DNA of 64,000 bases from Niebla homalea (lineage: Eukaryota; Ascomycota; Lecanoromycetes; Lecanorales; Ramalinaceae), in the NCBI GenBank assembly GCA_019925105.1, contig JAHGAU010000006.1:248001-312000 (forward strand). Reading direction: 5' to 3'. This document shows positions 34,379 through 46,400 of this stretch, in pieces; the stretch's first letter is position 1, and every line of letters starts with the position of its first letter. The translations under genes were made by a program, and so were the position numbers. Below the pieces are notes generated by a model. That model was not told the DNA's origin and did not search any database. It saw only the letters and a program-made list of their open reading frames with translations.

Positions 34379-36013
34379 TCACTCCACCTTCTTCTGCTCC
34401 TCTGCTTCATTGTAAGGATGCTTAATGGTCAGACACCAAATATCAAGATAGTCGCAGATGGTTGTGATGATGTCGTACTGTGTTGCTTGAGCATTAGCGT
34501 GTGCCGACTCAATTGCATCTCCGTCACGGTGGTAGGAATTGAGAGGCCCCATGAAGATCGTACTCACCACAAAGCTCCCGTACACCCCAACGCCCAGACC
34601 AACGCAGGAGAACAGAAAAGCAATCTGATATGTCGAGTAACCTAGTGCACTTGGCCACAGGCCCAGTGTCGGACCTATCGAATCCACGACAGCCAAGGCG
34701 AGCGGGAGGGTCAGAACGTTGTACATGGGAAACTTGCCATCCTTGGTGAGATGCTTGATGATGATCTGGCCAACAGCGAAGGCATTGATGAGGCCGACGT
34801 AGAAGACGAAAGGGATGAGGTGGTGGTTGAGTATGACAGGTTGCAGGAAGAGGTACGAGGGAACGAAGATCCAGGTCACGAGGTAGGGGATGAGGCCGTA
34901 CAGAGGCACGTCGAGAGACTTCTTTTGCTCCCGCCGGACATTGAGGACGTGTTGGATGCTATACGTTCTCATGAGCGATCAAATGCTACAAACAGACCAA
35001 GATCTGGTAGGTTCATACCTCGACAGCGTGTTGAAGACCAAAACCACTCCGCCATATACGATCCACCACTCGTTCCAAGAGAGGTTGTACAGATATTTTG
35101 GGATGATTGTATGCTTCTCAACTCCTAAACTCTCCAGCATGGACCGCTGCCAGAAGCTACCGCCGCCAATGTAAGCGGTCACGGCATAGACAATGCATAA
35201 AGTGAGGATGCCTTCGACCGGGCCAGATACAATGCCAAGCGTGAGGGTCTGCGTGTAATACTCGTCCCAGGTCTGAATGTAGAAGGTAAATGTTGCTACT
35301 CGAGTCAGTCGGTCTGGGTGATTGGAGAGGTAGAGGGGAGATTACAGCCGAAGAGCGTGAGCACAGTACTCCAGCTTTGACCAAGGTTCATGGCGGCTGC
35401 GAAAAGCAGGACCTCCAAGACAGTATTGCAGGCGTCAACCCCTATCAAGCCCATTAGCCGGTTGAATTGTGCCTGGCCAAGTTTTTGGTGGTCCACCATG
35501 GTCGAAAAGCTCTCCCAATGGTCCACTCTGGTGAGTTCTCCGCCTGCACAAGCATGATCAGCATCAATCATGATCCTCAACATCCTGTCCTTCCAACGCA
35601 CGCTTGTGTTCCATCCACTGCATCGAACGTCTGATATAAGAACAAGCCGATCGCCCATGATGCGTAGACCCATCTCGGCATATCTTGATCGAGCGTCGGA
35701 TTGTACCATAGAAGGGTGAGGAAGTTGATGATGACGAAGCTGAAGCCGGAAAGAGTGATCTGGGGACTTCGATCAGCCTTGAGATGTTCTAATTTGTGGC
35801 ACAATACATACGGCATTTGGCCTGTGTTGATTAGCCTGACACTACATTGGCAATTGATGGTGCTTACACTCACGCCATGGACATGGGGAAGCATTTGATT
35901 GCCACATTGTTGTAGAAGGGCTTCAGGACATAGCGTGAGGTGAGGGAGTGGTCAACCCCAGCATACTTGTACTCCTTCAAGCCTTGGAGCTTCTTCGCTC
36001 GGATGTAGACCAT
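34379..36013 (-). CDS. Choline/ethanolamine phosphotransferase (CDP-alcohol phosphatidyltransferase)
   Basis: Eight exons: 36013..35874, 35821..35812, 35759..35602, 35543..35497, 35441..35346, 35295..35019, 34967..34568, 34477..34379. They sum to 1227 nt, 408 residues. The start MVYIRAKKLQGLKEYKYAGVD is typical. The catalytic signature DG-x2-AR-x8-G-x3-D-x3-D is assembled across exons 3 to 5 (DGTQARRT, then GELFDHGVD). Hydrophobic helices follow, and the protein ends near DYLDIWCLTIKHP. The family (yeast Cpt1/Ept1) transfers phosphocholine or phosphoethanolamine from CDP to diacylglycerol in ER/Golgi membranes, the last Kennedy-pathway step; which headgroup is preferred cannot be told here. 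Exon 2 is only 10 nt. It is needed to restore MAPNAITLSGFSF, so it is well supported. Confidence 0.93.
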
Positions 36014-36789
36014 TCTAGAGAGAAGCGAAGCACCGCAGTATTCGCTTCAACAGAGGCAGAAGAAGATAATACGAGCAACCCGTAGAATAGATGTTCTGAC
36101 GTTTGTCTTACTGAGATTCCGAGAAGCAGAAAGTGGGAAGCGCGCCCAAAATATTCACGCGTGTCGGATCATTTTAGCATATTCAAAACTAATGTCGTTC
36201 CCTTGGCATTTAGACTCCAATCCCACCCAAGCCACCCTAGATTTCTGTGTAGTATTTAGGATATTTCGATTAAATCAGCTTCTTCAGGACATTTGAAGGA
36301 CGCAAAATAGACCAGTATAAGGTGTTCTCCATGTATTGTACACGGAATATTTAGTAAAATGAAAAATGAAAAATCTTGATTTTTGAGGGGACTTCGAAGT
36401 GGCGCAACTTGAGGTATACGCATTAAGGCCAAGGTGGAGTCAAAATGCCAAGGAAAGGACGTCGATTTTGAATATGCTAATCATTGTTCCGTGTAGGCAG
36501 CAGTTGAATTATCTCCGCCGGTCTTATCTTGCCCGAGTTCCGTTAAGATACTGGCAGGATAGCACTATATTGATGCATGTCTATATGAATGATTCAATGC
36601 GTTACTACATACTCTAACAGCTCCTTGTTAGGCATAGATCCATTATCTTGACCGTAAGTGACGTCTCTACGAGGGGGTTCCATGGCAGTCTAAGTCTTAC
36701 GAAACAGTCAGCTTTGTTCCAAGCGAATCAATTGTTAAAGTAGCACTCAAAGACCATTTGAAATGCTAACGTAGATCCCGTCACCAACT
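36014..36789. other. Divergent intergenic region
   Basis: Promoters of the leftward phosphotransferase gene and the rightward NLR gene. AT-rich in 36170-36380. No supported gene. Confidence 0.5.
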
Positions 36790-39505
36790 ATGGCTGACCC
36801 TGTCTCTATTCTTGGGACCGTTGTAGGGGTCGCTTCACTTGCTATACAAGTGACCGATACCCTACAGAATTACTGGAAAGGGGTATCCAACTTCCAAAAT
36901 CATGTCGAACGAATGCTTGGAGATATGCAACAATTGTACGAGGTTTTGAGCAAGCTCAGAGAATTCTTGGAACGCGATGAAAAAAAGTTGTCTAAGGCAT
37001 TCGGCACTACATCGACATTAAATTCAGCAGGCGTCTCTTGTGAAGTCAGACTCAAAGATCTCATTGAAATGCTGAGGAGGGAGCTTGAAGGATCGAAAAC
37101 GCATAAGATAATGAGAGCTCTCCGGTGGCCGTTCAAGGCAGACGAAACGGTCAAAATCTCCACAGAGATACGAGGCTACACTCAGACCTTCCAATTTGCC
37201 CTCACGCTTGATGGCTGCCAATTGCTCCAGCAGGTACGTTCAGAATCAGCAGATGATATTCCTTTTTGTGTGGTCTAGGAGTTTGAATGTACTATGATTG
37301 GATTCAATCGTCTCAAGACACCTCCCGTAAACTGCAAGATTTCCCTCTTGTAGCAATACTAATTTCGGAACATTTGTCCAGACCTCGGATAGTGTTTGCC
37401 GTAGCCTGAGAGATCTTAGTTTGAGAGGCGCGACCGCGGAGCAGCAAGCTGAAGATGTCAAAGCATTGTTGAATACAATCTCGTCGCTTCCTCGGACGAC
37501 GGACGAGATCTACAAAGTCGTCAAGCGGCTCGAAGGTAATGCGCATAAAGAGGAGGAAGCCCAGATCCTAGATTGGCTGAGCTCAAACAACCCAAGCACA
37601 AAGCATCAAATGATGAGAAACACCCGCTTCGCTCAGACTGGGCAATGGATCTTTGAGGATATTGTCTATTCGCAGTGGCAGCACAGCGTTCCAAAGATAT
37701 TTTGGGGCCAGGGTAAGCCTGGCGTAGGTAAATCTGTCCTGCTGTGTGTGGCTCTTATATTCCTCATCTCTGACTATGCTGACCCAAGCTTTCAGGTCCT
37801 GTGTAGTTCATCGAATGTTGAGTGAAAGGTCTCGTGACGAGGGCGTTGCATACTTCTATTGTGACTACTCGCAGATAGCCGAGGCACAGTCCGCTGTTGC
37901 GATCATCACAAGCTTTCTTCAACAGCTTTTGCGCCAATTAGAACACATTCCTGAGGCGATCCTGACACTTTGTCAGGACCACCGCCGACAAAGCAGCAGG
38001 CCGAATCTCATTGAGGTACGTATGTTTCAAGTCGAAGACTGTTCTTTTACGAAGTCTTTACCGAGTCAAGGTGCAATTCGTCGGGAAAAGAGTTTGAGTC
38101 ATGGACACCGCCGAAGAAACATCTTGGAACAACGTGTATCAAAAGTCGTGGTTCAGCGTTGACAATTATTGCTAACCTTGTGATATATATCTAGAGTACC
38201 GGAATGCTTCAAAAAGCTCTCGATCATTTTTCTCAGACGTGGCTACTGGTCGATGCACTTGACGAGCTTTATTCGAATCCTAAGGAGGATCTCATGGGAG
38301 TCGTTGAAAGCTTGAAAAAAACCACGAAATTCTTTTTCACTAGCCGACCTCAATCTCCTGTCAACGCCATTCTCGAAGAAAGCATACTGCACTGCACCCT
38401 ATCAGCTCAGAACGATGACCTAGCCACCTACATCAGAGTCAGGATGAACAAAGATGAAACAGCCTCCCGTCGAGTGCGGGAGTCTCCTGGTTGGAATGAC
38501 TTTGTTGATGACACCGTAACGAAGCTTGTCAGTATTGCGGACGGGATGTTCATCTTGGTATCATTACAACTCGATATGCTGCTCAGACCGCGGACGCTTG
38601 CAGAAATGAGAAGGGTTCTCGGCAGCGTCTCCAACAAGCTGGATGACTTCTATGCCGCGACTTTACAGCGGATTAGAGAGCGAGAATCAACCATGGCTAT
38701 CAACATCTTATGCTGGCTAGTGAAACAAAGGGAGCCCTTGTCCGCTGGCGCCCTCCGCGAAGCGCTCGCTGTAGAAGAGAGCACACAACAGATCAACCCG
38801 GAGGCATTAATCCATAAGGATGACATGATTGAAATGTGCTGTGGCCTGCTTGTTATTGACGAAAATGAGGTTTTGTCCTTAGCTCATGCGACAATTCACG
38901 AGTTTCTCTCTACGAGGCTTGACAAATTAAAGCAATTCGACTATACCATAACCAAGACTTGTCTGAAATACCTCACTTTTGAAACCTTTCAACACCAGGC
39001 TTCAAAGTATTGGCGCTTTGACTTTGCATCCGCTGAACACTTGACTCCGCTGCTTAATGAAGAACGTAACCTCTGGCCGCAAATCCCCAATCCTGCTTAT
39101 CAAGAGTACATCAATCGTACACAGCAGCACCCTTTCTTCCACTACGCTGCGTGGCATTGGATCAGACACTACACGCTATCTGCGGAATCGAACGAGCTGA
39201 CCGACATGGCCTTACGGTTCATGAGTGGGCCGAACGCTGCTCTGATGTTGCAGGTGCTCGACGACAACACGACACTGAATTTGGAAAGGCCCAAAATCTC
39301 TCGTGCAGCCGCCCATCTAAATGGTGCCTTATTGATCACGACAATGATTGATCTGGTGACCAAACTCATGAAACAGAACAAGAGTCAGAATATCCACTAT
39401 CAGCTGGGGCGCTTCAGAGATTTAGTGGAGGCTTTGGGAAAACGAGACGATTATATCCGAGACATTTCCAAGCAGTCAATATCTCTGTGGTCACATTTTG
39501 GATAG
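36790..39505 (+). CDS. NACHT NLR-like protein without C-terminal repeats
   Basis: Four exons, 36790..37233, 37382..37743, 37796..38015 and 38195..39505, give 778 residues. The N-terminal helical domain (MADPVSILGTVVGVASLAIQV) resembles the HeLo-like N-terminal domain of fungal STAND proteins. The P-loop GKPGVGKS is at residues 259-266, the sensor segment VAYFYCDY follows, and Walker B WLLVDALDE is at 358-366, then FFFTSRPQ. The STAND winged-helix segment (ILCWLVKQREPLSAGALREAL; LSLAHATIHEFLST) ends near residue 590. About 185 further residues have no ankyrin, TPR or WD pattern. Fungal NLRs act in non-self recognition and regulated cell death; that role is inferred here. The third intron is long for the window (179 bp). 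What follows the gene contains no repeat domain that could be spliced on. Confidence 0.85.
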
Positions 39506-40061
39506 TCGGACTCTTTACCCATGAGCATAGAGGCCCGAGATGACTATTCTGATAGTGATCTTGTATAAATAGTGACAAGCTCGGCCAGCTATGGCATCTA
39601 CTGGTGATGATGCAGCCATCTAAAGTGCCCAAAGGGTGAACGTGAAAGAAAACTGGCACCTCGCCCCCGGACCTTCTTGATTGACCAAGCCTTGCTATTC
39701 AATGTGGGGGCCTAGCTTTGATAACCCTCCCTGGAATGTGCCTATGACCGACCATCCTAAAATTGCTCTTTTCATCTCATTACCATTTCTCTATTCAATA
39801 AGAACGTAAAATCTAATAAAATGTCAGAATGTGATGACTTCGTCTGAGCAACATAAGTGAATTATCCGTCAATAATTGTTAGAAGCGCAATGGAGAGTAA
39901 TTAAGCAGGGTAACGATGCTAAGCTCTTAACGTCTGCGCTTCACTACAAGATACCACGATCCCAAAGCGCTTTGTGTGAACATTGCCAAGCGCAATGGCC
40001 TTGGCAGGGGTTGACCTTGGCGGAGATTGTCAGCCTTACAATCGACTTTATTCACTCGCAA
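39506..40061. other. Intergenic, no gene seen
   Basis: 3' flank of the NLR gene. No repeat-domain exon is visible that would extend the NLR, and no continuation of the neighbouring OGFr-domain gene. Confidence 0.5.
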
Positions 40062-40520
40062 TCAGCCTATAAAATCGTTCAATTTGATCATTTGTATTCC
40101 CATGCTATCGAGTATACCTGAATAGTAATTAAAACAAATGCTCCAGTATTCATAGTAGTGGTAGTAGTAGTAAGTCCTGGGTCGTAATATACTAACCGAA
40201 TGACGTAAGAAAGTGGCTTCATCGATGACGGGGGCAGAGGGGTTGAAGGGCGAGGGTTCGGGGAGTGGGAAGAGGGTTTGTATGTAATTGTGGCAGGACT
40301 CGAGGTGGGCGTTACTGAAGGCGAGGATGGCGGGGAGGGTGCGGGCGTTGGTGTCGGGGGTGAGGAGGGCGGGGTCGTAGAAGGTTGTTATGTGGGAGGG
40401 TGGGGGAGTCGGTGGTGGGGGCGGGCATTTTGGGGCGTCTGATTGAACTTGGGTGCGATGGGGAGGAGGGAGGGATGGTTCGAGTGGGGAGTACGGTGTT
40501 TGTATGGAGAGGTTGGTCAT
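40062..40520 (-). pseudogene. OGFr-domain gene, truncated at a repeat
   Basis: From the ATG at 40520, a proline-rich start is followed by ITTFYDPALLTPD and then LAFSNAHLESCHNYIQTLFPLPEPSPFNPSAPVIDEATF. This is the beginning of the opioid-growth-factor-receptor (OGFr_N) domain as found in fungi, where the block HNYIQ-LFPLPE is the hallmark. The domain should continue for well over a hundred residues with a helical part. Instead, the frame runs at about 40207 into a sequence repeated at 49401..49522 and ends after an unrelated tyrosine-rich tail. No remaining OGFr sequence is seen on either side. The fungal function of this domain is unknown. An unusual intron with a lost downstream exon is the alternative to truncation. 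Confidence 0.6.
40071..40207. repeat. Direct repeat, copy A (island left edge)
   Basis: Shares TTTGATCATTTGTATTCCCA and a long diverged match with 49401..49522 in the same orientation, ending at ACGTA in both. Small gaps and a variable TAG/GTA-rich stretch separate the copies. Confidence 0.8.
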
Positions 40521-40726
40521 GCGAAGATCGGTGGTGAAATCTTTGGAATGTGCCTTTTTGAGGGGGGAGGAGGAAGGTGGGGTTGGGGTTTTGGGGGGCA
40601 AAGTGTTTGATATGACACTTTCATGCAGGTATGTGATGGTCAGGAGGATGGTTGCTCTTGGTCATGCAGGTGTAGCACAGACCGAGTGTCAATACCTTCG
40701 TGAGGAGGAATTGATGAGCTCTTCTA

Positions 40727-41205
40727 CCCCAGATTCCGAAACGTTGTAGATTTTTGAGCCTTTTTTTTTTTTTTTGAAACCCACCACATTTTTTTCTTTT
40801 TTTGGTAAAATGACGTGCCCCCTCCCAGCACCACAACCATGGCTTTGTATAGACTAAAAGTTGGTAGTCATAATTTATACACTTTACTCTCTAATTTTGA
40901 CTACTTTTTACAGACTTTGACCCCTCCGAACAGGAAATTTTGGAGGGGCTTGACAATAGGCCCCTTTTGCCAAGCCACCCCTCAGAATGAGCTCAAAATG
41001 AGTGCCCCCTCTACTAACGCCTTGAAAAGAGCTTGAATAGTGGTTCAAGTAGAGAGGAATATTGGGGCATCTATGTAGCTTAAAATTACCAGCTTTGAGT
41101 CTATACAAAGCCTTGGTTGTAGTGCAGGGGGTGGAGCGCGATTCATCAAAAAAAAAAAAGTGGTGGGTCAAAAAAAACAAAAAAACGATGTTTCGGAATC
41201 TGGGG
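40727..41205. mobile_element. MITE with long inverted ends and TA target sites (Tc1/mariner type)
   Basis: Both ends begin CCCCAGATTCCGAAAC and are flanked by TA (40725..40726 and 41206..41207). The inverted match continues inward for over 100 bp with gaps: CCCACCAC, then a C-rich patch, then GGCTTTGTATAGACT in both arms. Poly-T/poly-A tracts lie within each arm. The 479-bp element has no coding capacity, so it would need a transposase from elsewhere. TA duplication and long inverted ends point to the Tc1/mariner superfamily. Confidence 0.85.
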
Positions 41206-41386
41206 TAATTTCCGTTGCCTAAATTCCGGTTTCACTCTTAGGCCAGGGCAGTGTCTACAGGGTAAATGGGACAATGCTGAGCACTTGAAAAGTGGAAAGG
41301 CAAAAGAACATACATTCATTGATCCAGCACCATGATGCGTTCCTTGCCAAAATCCGTGATGAAGTAGACATGACTCGTCCATGTCT

Positions 41387-43164
41387 TCAACCACTCCACT
41401 GCTTACAGATCTTCGCCAGCGGCGCGATGATATCTCCACAAATTACGCTCCAGAGCTTGGTATCCTCCCAATCCAAAAATCTAGTATCGCCACTGATGTT
41501 CACCCGAAGGCAGTGCGCGACAGCTTTGTCATACAGATCCGGCAGTGGCTCATCGACATCATCAAGCCACTCGACCGCACGTGCCATACGGTCGTAGTAC
41601 GCCGTCGGGGCCTGTTCGAGGCCGAAGCGTGATTCGAGCGTAGTCTTATGCCAAATCTCAAGCAGCAGGATTCCGAGCTCAAGTAGCGCGACTTTGGGCT
41701 CAATGCTGTGGGACGCTGCCCGTGAGCCGCCGAACGTGGAGCGCACGAAAGGCCGGTTTAATAGCACCTGTGTCTGCTCGCCGGGCTGAACCAAGAAGAA
41801 GACGACATCCTTGGACCAGGCGCGCTCGAGCCAACCGGTCTTCAGGAGCTGTAAGAGGCTTGAGGCGAGGCGGAGAGCAAGTTGCATTCGGAACTTCCAT
41901 GGGAGAGAATTGCCTTTCATTTCTAAGATTCCCTTAAGCGACAAAGCGTCATTCGTCTGATCCTGAATCTTGGCCAGAGATGTCCCATCGCATATGGTCC
42001 CGATGGGTTGGTTGCCGATGAGCGCGAAGGAGATGGGACGCTGAGAGCTACCAGCTTCTTTGATCGCACCACAGATGCTGGCAATAGGGGCGACTGAAGG
42101 TTTTGAAGGCGATGGGGAGCGTGCAGGCGCGAATGAAATCCCAACAAGCGTCTCAGCGCTGCTGCTTGGGCGAGCCAAATTGTCAACCGCGAGGCTGATG
42201 TTGCCATCCCGATCATCTTGGTCGAATACTTGTACTACGGTTTCATAAGAGACTCGTTCCTTCGACAGAGTGCCAGCGGTGAACACGAGATCGAAGATCA
42301 TGAGAGGTGTAGCAGTATTCGCCTTCCCGACCCGTTGCATAATACTGGCCGCGGTGTCGACACGGTCCTCAAGGTAAAGTCTCGTCTCATGATTATCATG
42401 ACACTCTTCCCGAAAACCATCGGTGAGGGCGAGATACAAGGAGCTAGCAAAGGTTCGTATGTGACGGAAGGCTTTCGCTAGTTTGGCCGCTTTGCGGGAA
42501 GAATCACTTTGAATTGTCTGGCGATTCATGAGCGTAAGCCTCGAAAAGCGGTCAAGCGCAGCAGTGCCATCGTCAATCTCTTGGATTGTAGCTTTCATGT
42601 CAGTGATGCCAAGGAGCAATTTTACTCTCGGGCCCAAGTCAGAGAAGAGGTCGGTCTTCGAAGAGTTGGCGTTGATGATAGCGACCAAGTCGTCTGTCGG
42701 CTCCTGCGATTGAGATCAGTCAAGAGCCAGGAAAGACGACAATCTGATTTCGCCCATCTTAGACACAAGGCTCTTACCTGATGTGACGGTACAAGGCCAG
42801 ATAAATTCTTCGCGACTTTCTTGAGAATGTCATTGTTGGCTGTGAGCAGGCCAATAAAGGCGATACAATTCTTCTGTCCCAGATAGTCCTCTACTCGCTC
42901 TCGCACATCCTCGCTACCAAAGTATTCGAAAGGGTTGTCTTCGAGAGCTGCGATGTTATCGCACCCAGTCGCGAGGACTACAAGTTTGACGGTTTCCTCG
43001 AGGATCTGTTGCTGAAGGAGCAGCGCGCGAGCGAGCTTCTCGACATACTTGCGTTTTCGAAGGGTCGTCCCGACACGGCGAATGCTATCTTTGTACGCAT
43101 CGACGGAGTACAGAACGATTGGAAGTATCGCTAGCGTGACACCCACGACCTCGAAGGCTGACAT
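41387..43164 (-). CDS. HeLo-like N-terminal domain plus DUF7580 (kinase-like) protein
   Basis: Two exons, 43164..42778 and 42703..41387, give 567 residues. The ATG at 43164 opens a helical, partly hydrophobic N-terminus (MSAFEVVGVTLAILPIVLYS, then DAYKDSIRR) resembling HeLo-like and prion-inhibition domains of fungal incompatibility proteins. A middle helical region follows. The C-terminal half (IGTICDGTSLAKI; LALRLASSLLQLLKTGWLERAW; KVALLELGILLLEIWHK) matches the DUF7580 family, which resembles a degenerate protein-kinase C-lobe; no HRD or DFG catalytic triad is seen. In related HeLo proteins the N-terminal helix permeabilises membranes once a partner NLR signals; whether this one does is inference. 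It lies head-away from the NLR and directly downstream of the zinc-finger/WD40 gene. Confidence 0.75.
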
Positions 43165-43459
43165 GAAAGGAAGAAACCTCTGAGTTGTGTCTCCAGACAG
43201 GAGGATGAAGCTGGCAGGTGGTGGCCATGAAGCAGACCATCTCTCCGAACGTAGCCTTGTAGATCGTAAGCACACTGCTCAACCTCATTGGCGCTTAGGG
43301 AGAGGCTAGGGAGCCCCGCCGCGATCAGCCTTTTCTATTTTTGGAACGAGGACCTTTCTTGGAGGGGCATGAATGTTTGGACATTGTATCAGATTTACTC
43401 TATGCGCTGGGTCTTGTGTGCGGCGCTATCTAAGTAGTCTTGAGCATCAACATATGTTA

Positions 43460-46400
43460 TCAGCCAGGAAGTGGCAGGCCTTCGAGCTTGGAAGGCTGTG
43501 CGACTGGATCATTGTCCAGCGTCGATCTTTGGAGGATCAGATTCCAGAGCCTGAGCGTCCTGTCGCGAGATCCGGATGCAATGCGATCCCCGCTTCGCGA
43601 GAAAGCGACAGCGTAAACATCTGCAGTGTGCCCCTCGAGAACGCCGATGCTGGTCCAAGTCTTGGTCTCCCATATCTTAATCAAGTGATCATAAGATCCA
43701 GAAGCCATGAGGGACCCGTTCGGCGAGAAAGCTAAAGCGGTGATACCTTTGTCGTGAGCTTTGATAGAGCGAATCAACTCTCCGGACGCCAGATCCCAAA
43801 GCTTGAAAGTCATATCGTTGCCCCCCGTCGCAAGCGTCTGACTGTCTGGCGTGAACGTCAAGGAGTAAATCACTCGGCTATGGCCCCTTAGTGTATGGAG
43901 GAGCCTTCCCGTACGTGGATCCCAAGTCTTGATAGTCCTGTCGGTTGACCCAGAAACCACGTATTTGTCGTCAGGGGAGATGCCGACAGACCAAACACCG
44001 ACGGTATGACCCTCAAGTGTACACCGCTCTATTCCTGTATCGACTGTCCAGAGCTTACAAGTTTTGTCGTGCGATGCAGAGGCCAGCCAGGTATCATCTG
44101 AAGAGAACGACAGGCCGCTGACAGCTCCACCGTGGCCTGTAAGAGTCCGCAGGCAAGTGTGCGTATGCGCATCCCAGAGTTTGATGGTTTTGTCGTAGGA
44201 CCCCGAGGCTATTATGCGACCATCGTGAGACCACGCTAGAGATCTGAACCCCCTCTTGTGTCCCTCAAGAGACGGCAAGGACTCTCTATGTTCCACATCC
44301 CAGAGTCTGATCATCCTATCATCAGATACAGAGGCGAGCACATTGTCGCCCAGTGAGAATGCCACGGTGTAAATGGGGCTGTTGTGGTCCTCGAATGTTC
44401 CTTCCATCACCCCTGAGACCATCGACACATCAGGAATTGGTGGACTGCGTGGTGCCCTATCCTGCTTGACTTCGATCTCCATGGCTCGGAGCGTTTCCTC
44501 AGTCAACGCTATCTTGACCTTAAGCGGCCTTTCTGTGGGCAGGATGCTTTCAGATTGACTTGTTGGCCCTTCCACCGCTTCGACGGTGCTCGGAGATGTC
44601 TCATGCTCTGACTCGCTAGTCTTACGTCGGTCATCAGCATTCTCACTCTTAACATCAGGATCTCCATCAAAATCCTCGTCCCTTGAGTCTTCATTAGTAC
44701 AATTAGCCTTCTCAGAGTCAGTGTTCTCGACCTCATTGGCATCGTCACCCGCACAAACAACCGATCGAGGCAATGAGAAGAGAGAAAATCTCTCCATATG
44801 TAGAGCGATGTGGCTTTGCATTGCCTTTGGAGTCTCAAGGACAACAGAGCAGACAGGACAAGGCCGATCAGTGGCGGTCATGATAGATTCACTAGAGCGA
44901 ATGATCCGATCTACCGATGCACCATCAATATAGTTACTGTGCTCATTGTTGACGTGGTCTCGATACGCGTCCAATTGGAAATATATCTGAGCAGAGTGCT
45001 CAGGACATCGCCACACCTTGCGATGACAGGTGTTCTCATGATGCGTCCAGTCGTGACGATCGTCGTAGAGTTGATCAGGATTCTTGCAATTTTCGTAAGT
45101 ACATATGTAGGGGCTGAGGTCGTGAATGAGATGAGCTCTGATCTTTTGTCAGCTTTTTCCAGCAATGTGGCAGGATATGTCTTACTTCCATGCCTTGGCG
45201 GCCAGTATTCCTTTCGGGCATATGGTGAAGCAATACGGACATTCGAAAAATGTGTCGTCCGATTGCGTGCGCGGAGGAGGAGGAAATGCAACCGCATCTC
45301 GGGCTGGCTGCCACACTGAGGGGGCATATTCAGAAACGTCGACCACAGACTGATTCTCGCCGATATCGACCCGAGCCAAGTTCAAATTTGTAGCTGTTGT
45401 AACCGATAGTGCAGGAGGAGCCGATCCCGAGGGGAGCAAGAACGAATCGTCAGATATGCGCCTTTCAAACGAGGGCTGGGTAACATGCTCAGTTCCCGGA
45501 GTCATGACACTTTGCGTTGAAATGGAGGCTTGCGTATGACGGGCCAGCTTCTCTCTGTGTACCTTTCGGTATGCAAATTGCTGCCTTCTGCGTACATTCG
45601 CTTTCGCGACGCGACGAATAAGATAAGAATCGACAGCTCGATGTTGAGCCAACACTGTTCGAATTGGCTCCCAAACGCCATCGTCATTTTTCTCAGTATC
45701 TGGCATAAGATTGGCCTCTACTGTCTCCGCCTCTTGAAGGGCCCTGACCTTCTGGTATTGGAGGAACAGAGAGCGAATGTGATCATGGTCGGCTTCTTCA
45801 ACGGCGCGCAAGAAGTCGACGCCAGTATCCTCATCAATCTGCTGGTATGTAGCTGCTCGAGAAGAGCCCAGCCTAGATGATGGGTTCCGAATCTTGGTAG
45901 AGACCTTGTAAAGCCGGTCAATCGGATCTCGGACGCCATCCAGCAGAAGATCCAAGTCCGTTTCTGTATGACTATCGTCACCAGAATTCTCAGAATCTGT
46001 GTCATCTCGCTCTTGATAATCATCGGTGTCCCCGGTATAGCCTTGGTCTTCGTTGCCGGCAAGGGGATGAACATCTTCACCGTCGGTACGTATCTGTATC
46101 ACTGTTCACTTTTGTATCAGGAAGGAGTCTCTCATTTCTAGCAAGCAGACTATTACCTTCGGCCAGAGAATCCATCAATTCCTTCATGAATCTCTTAATC
46201 GTTTGCGCCAGCCTATCGGCCTCTCGAATCCGATAGTCGAGAGAGCCATGGCCTGTCACGAAGAGCCCAAGATTGACCGCCCAAAGTTCAAAACGCTCGG
46301 CTTCGGCGGCGAATGGTGCTGCAGGCCATTCTTGTGGTGTCTTGTGCCCATCGACGGTTTGTACCTGCTCAAAGAGCTTCAAAGCCTCGAATCCAAGCTC

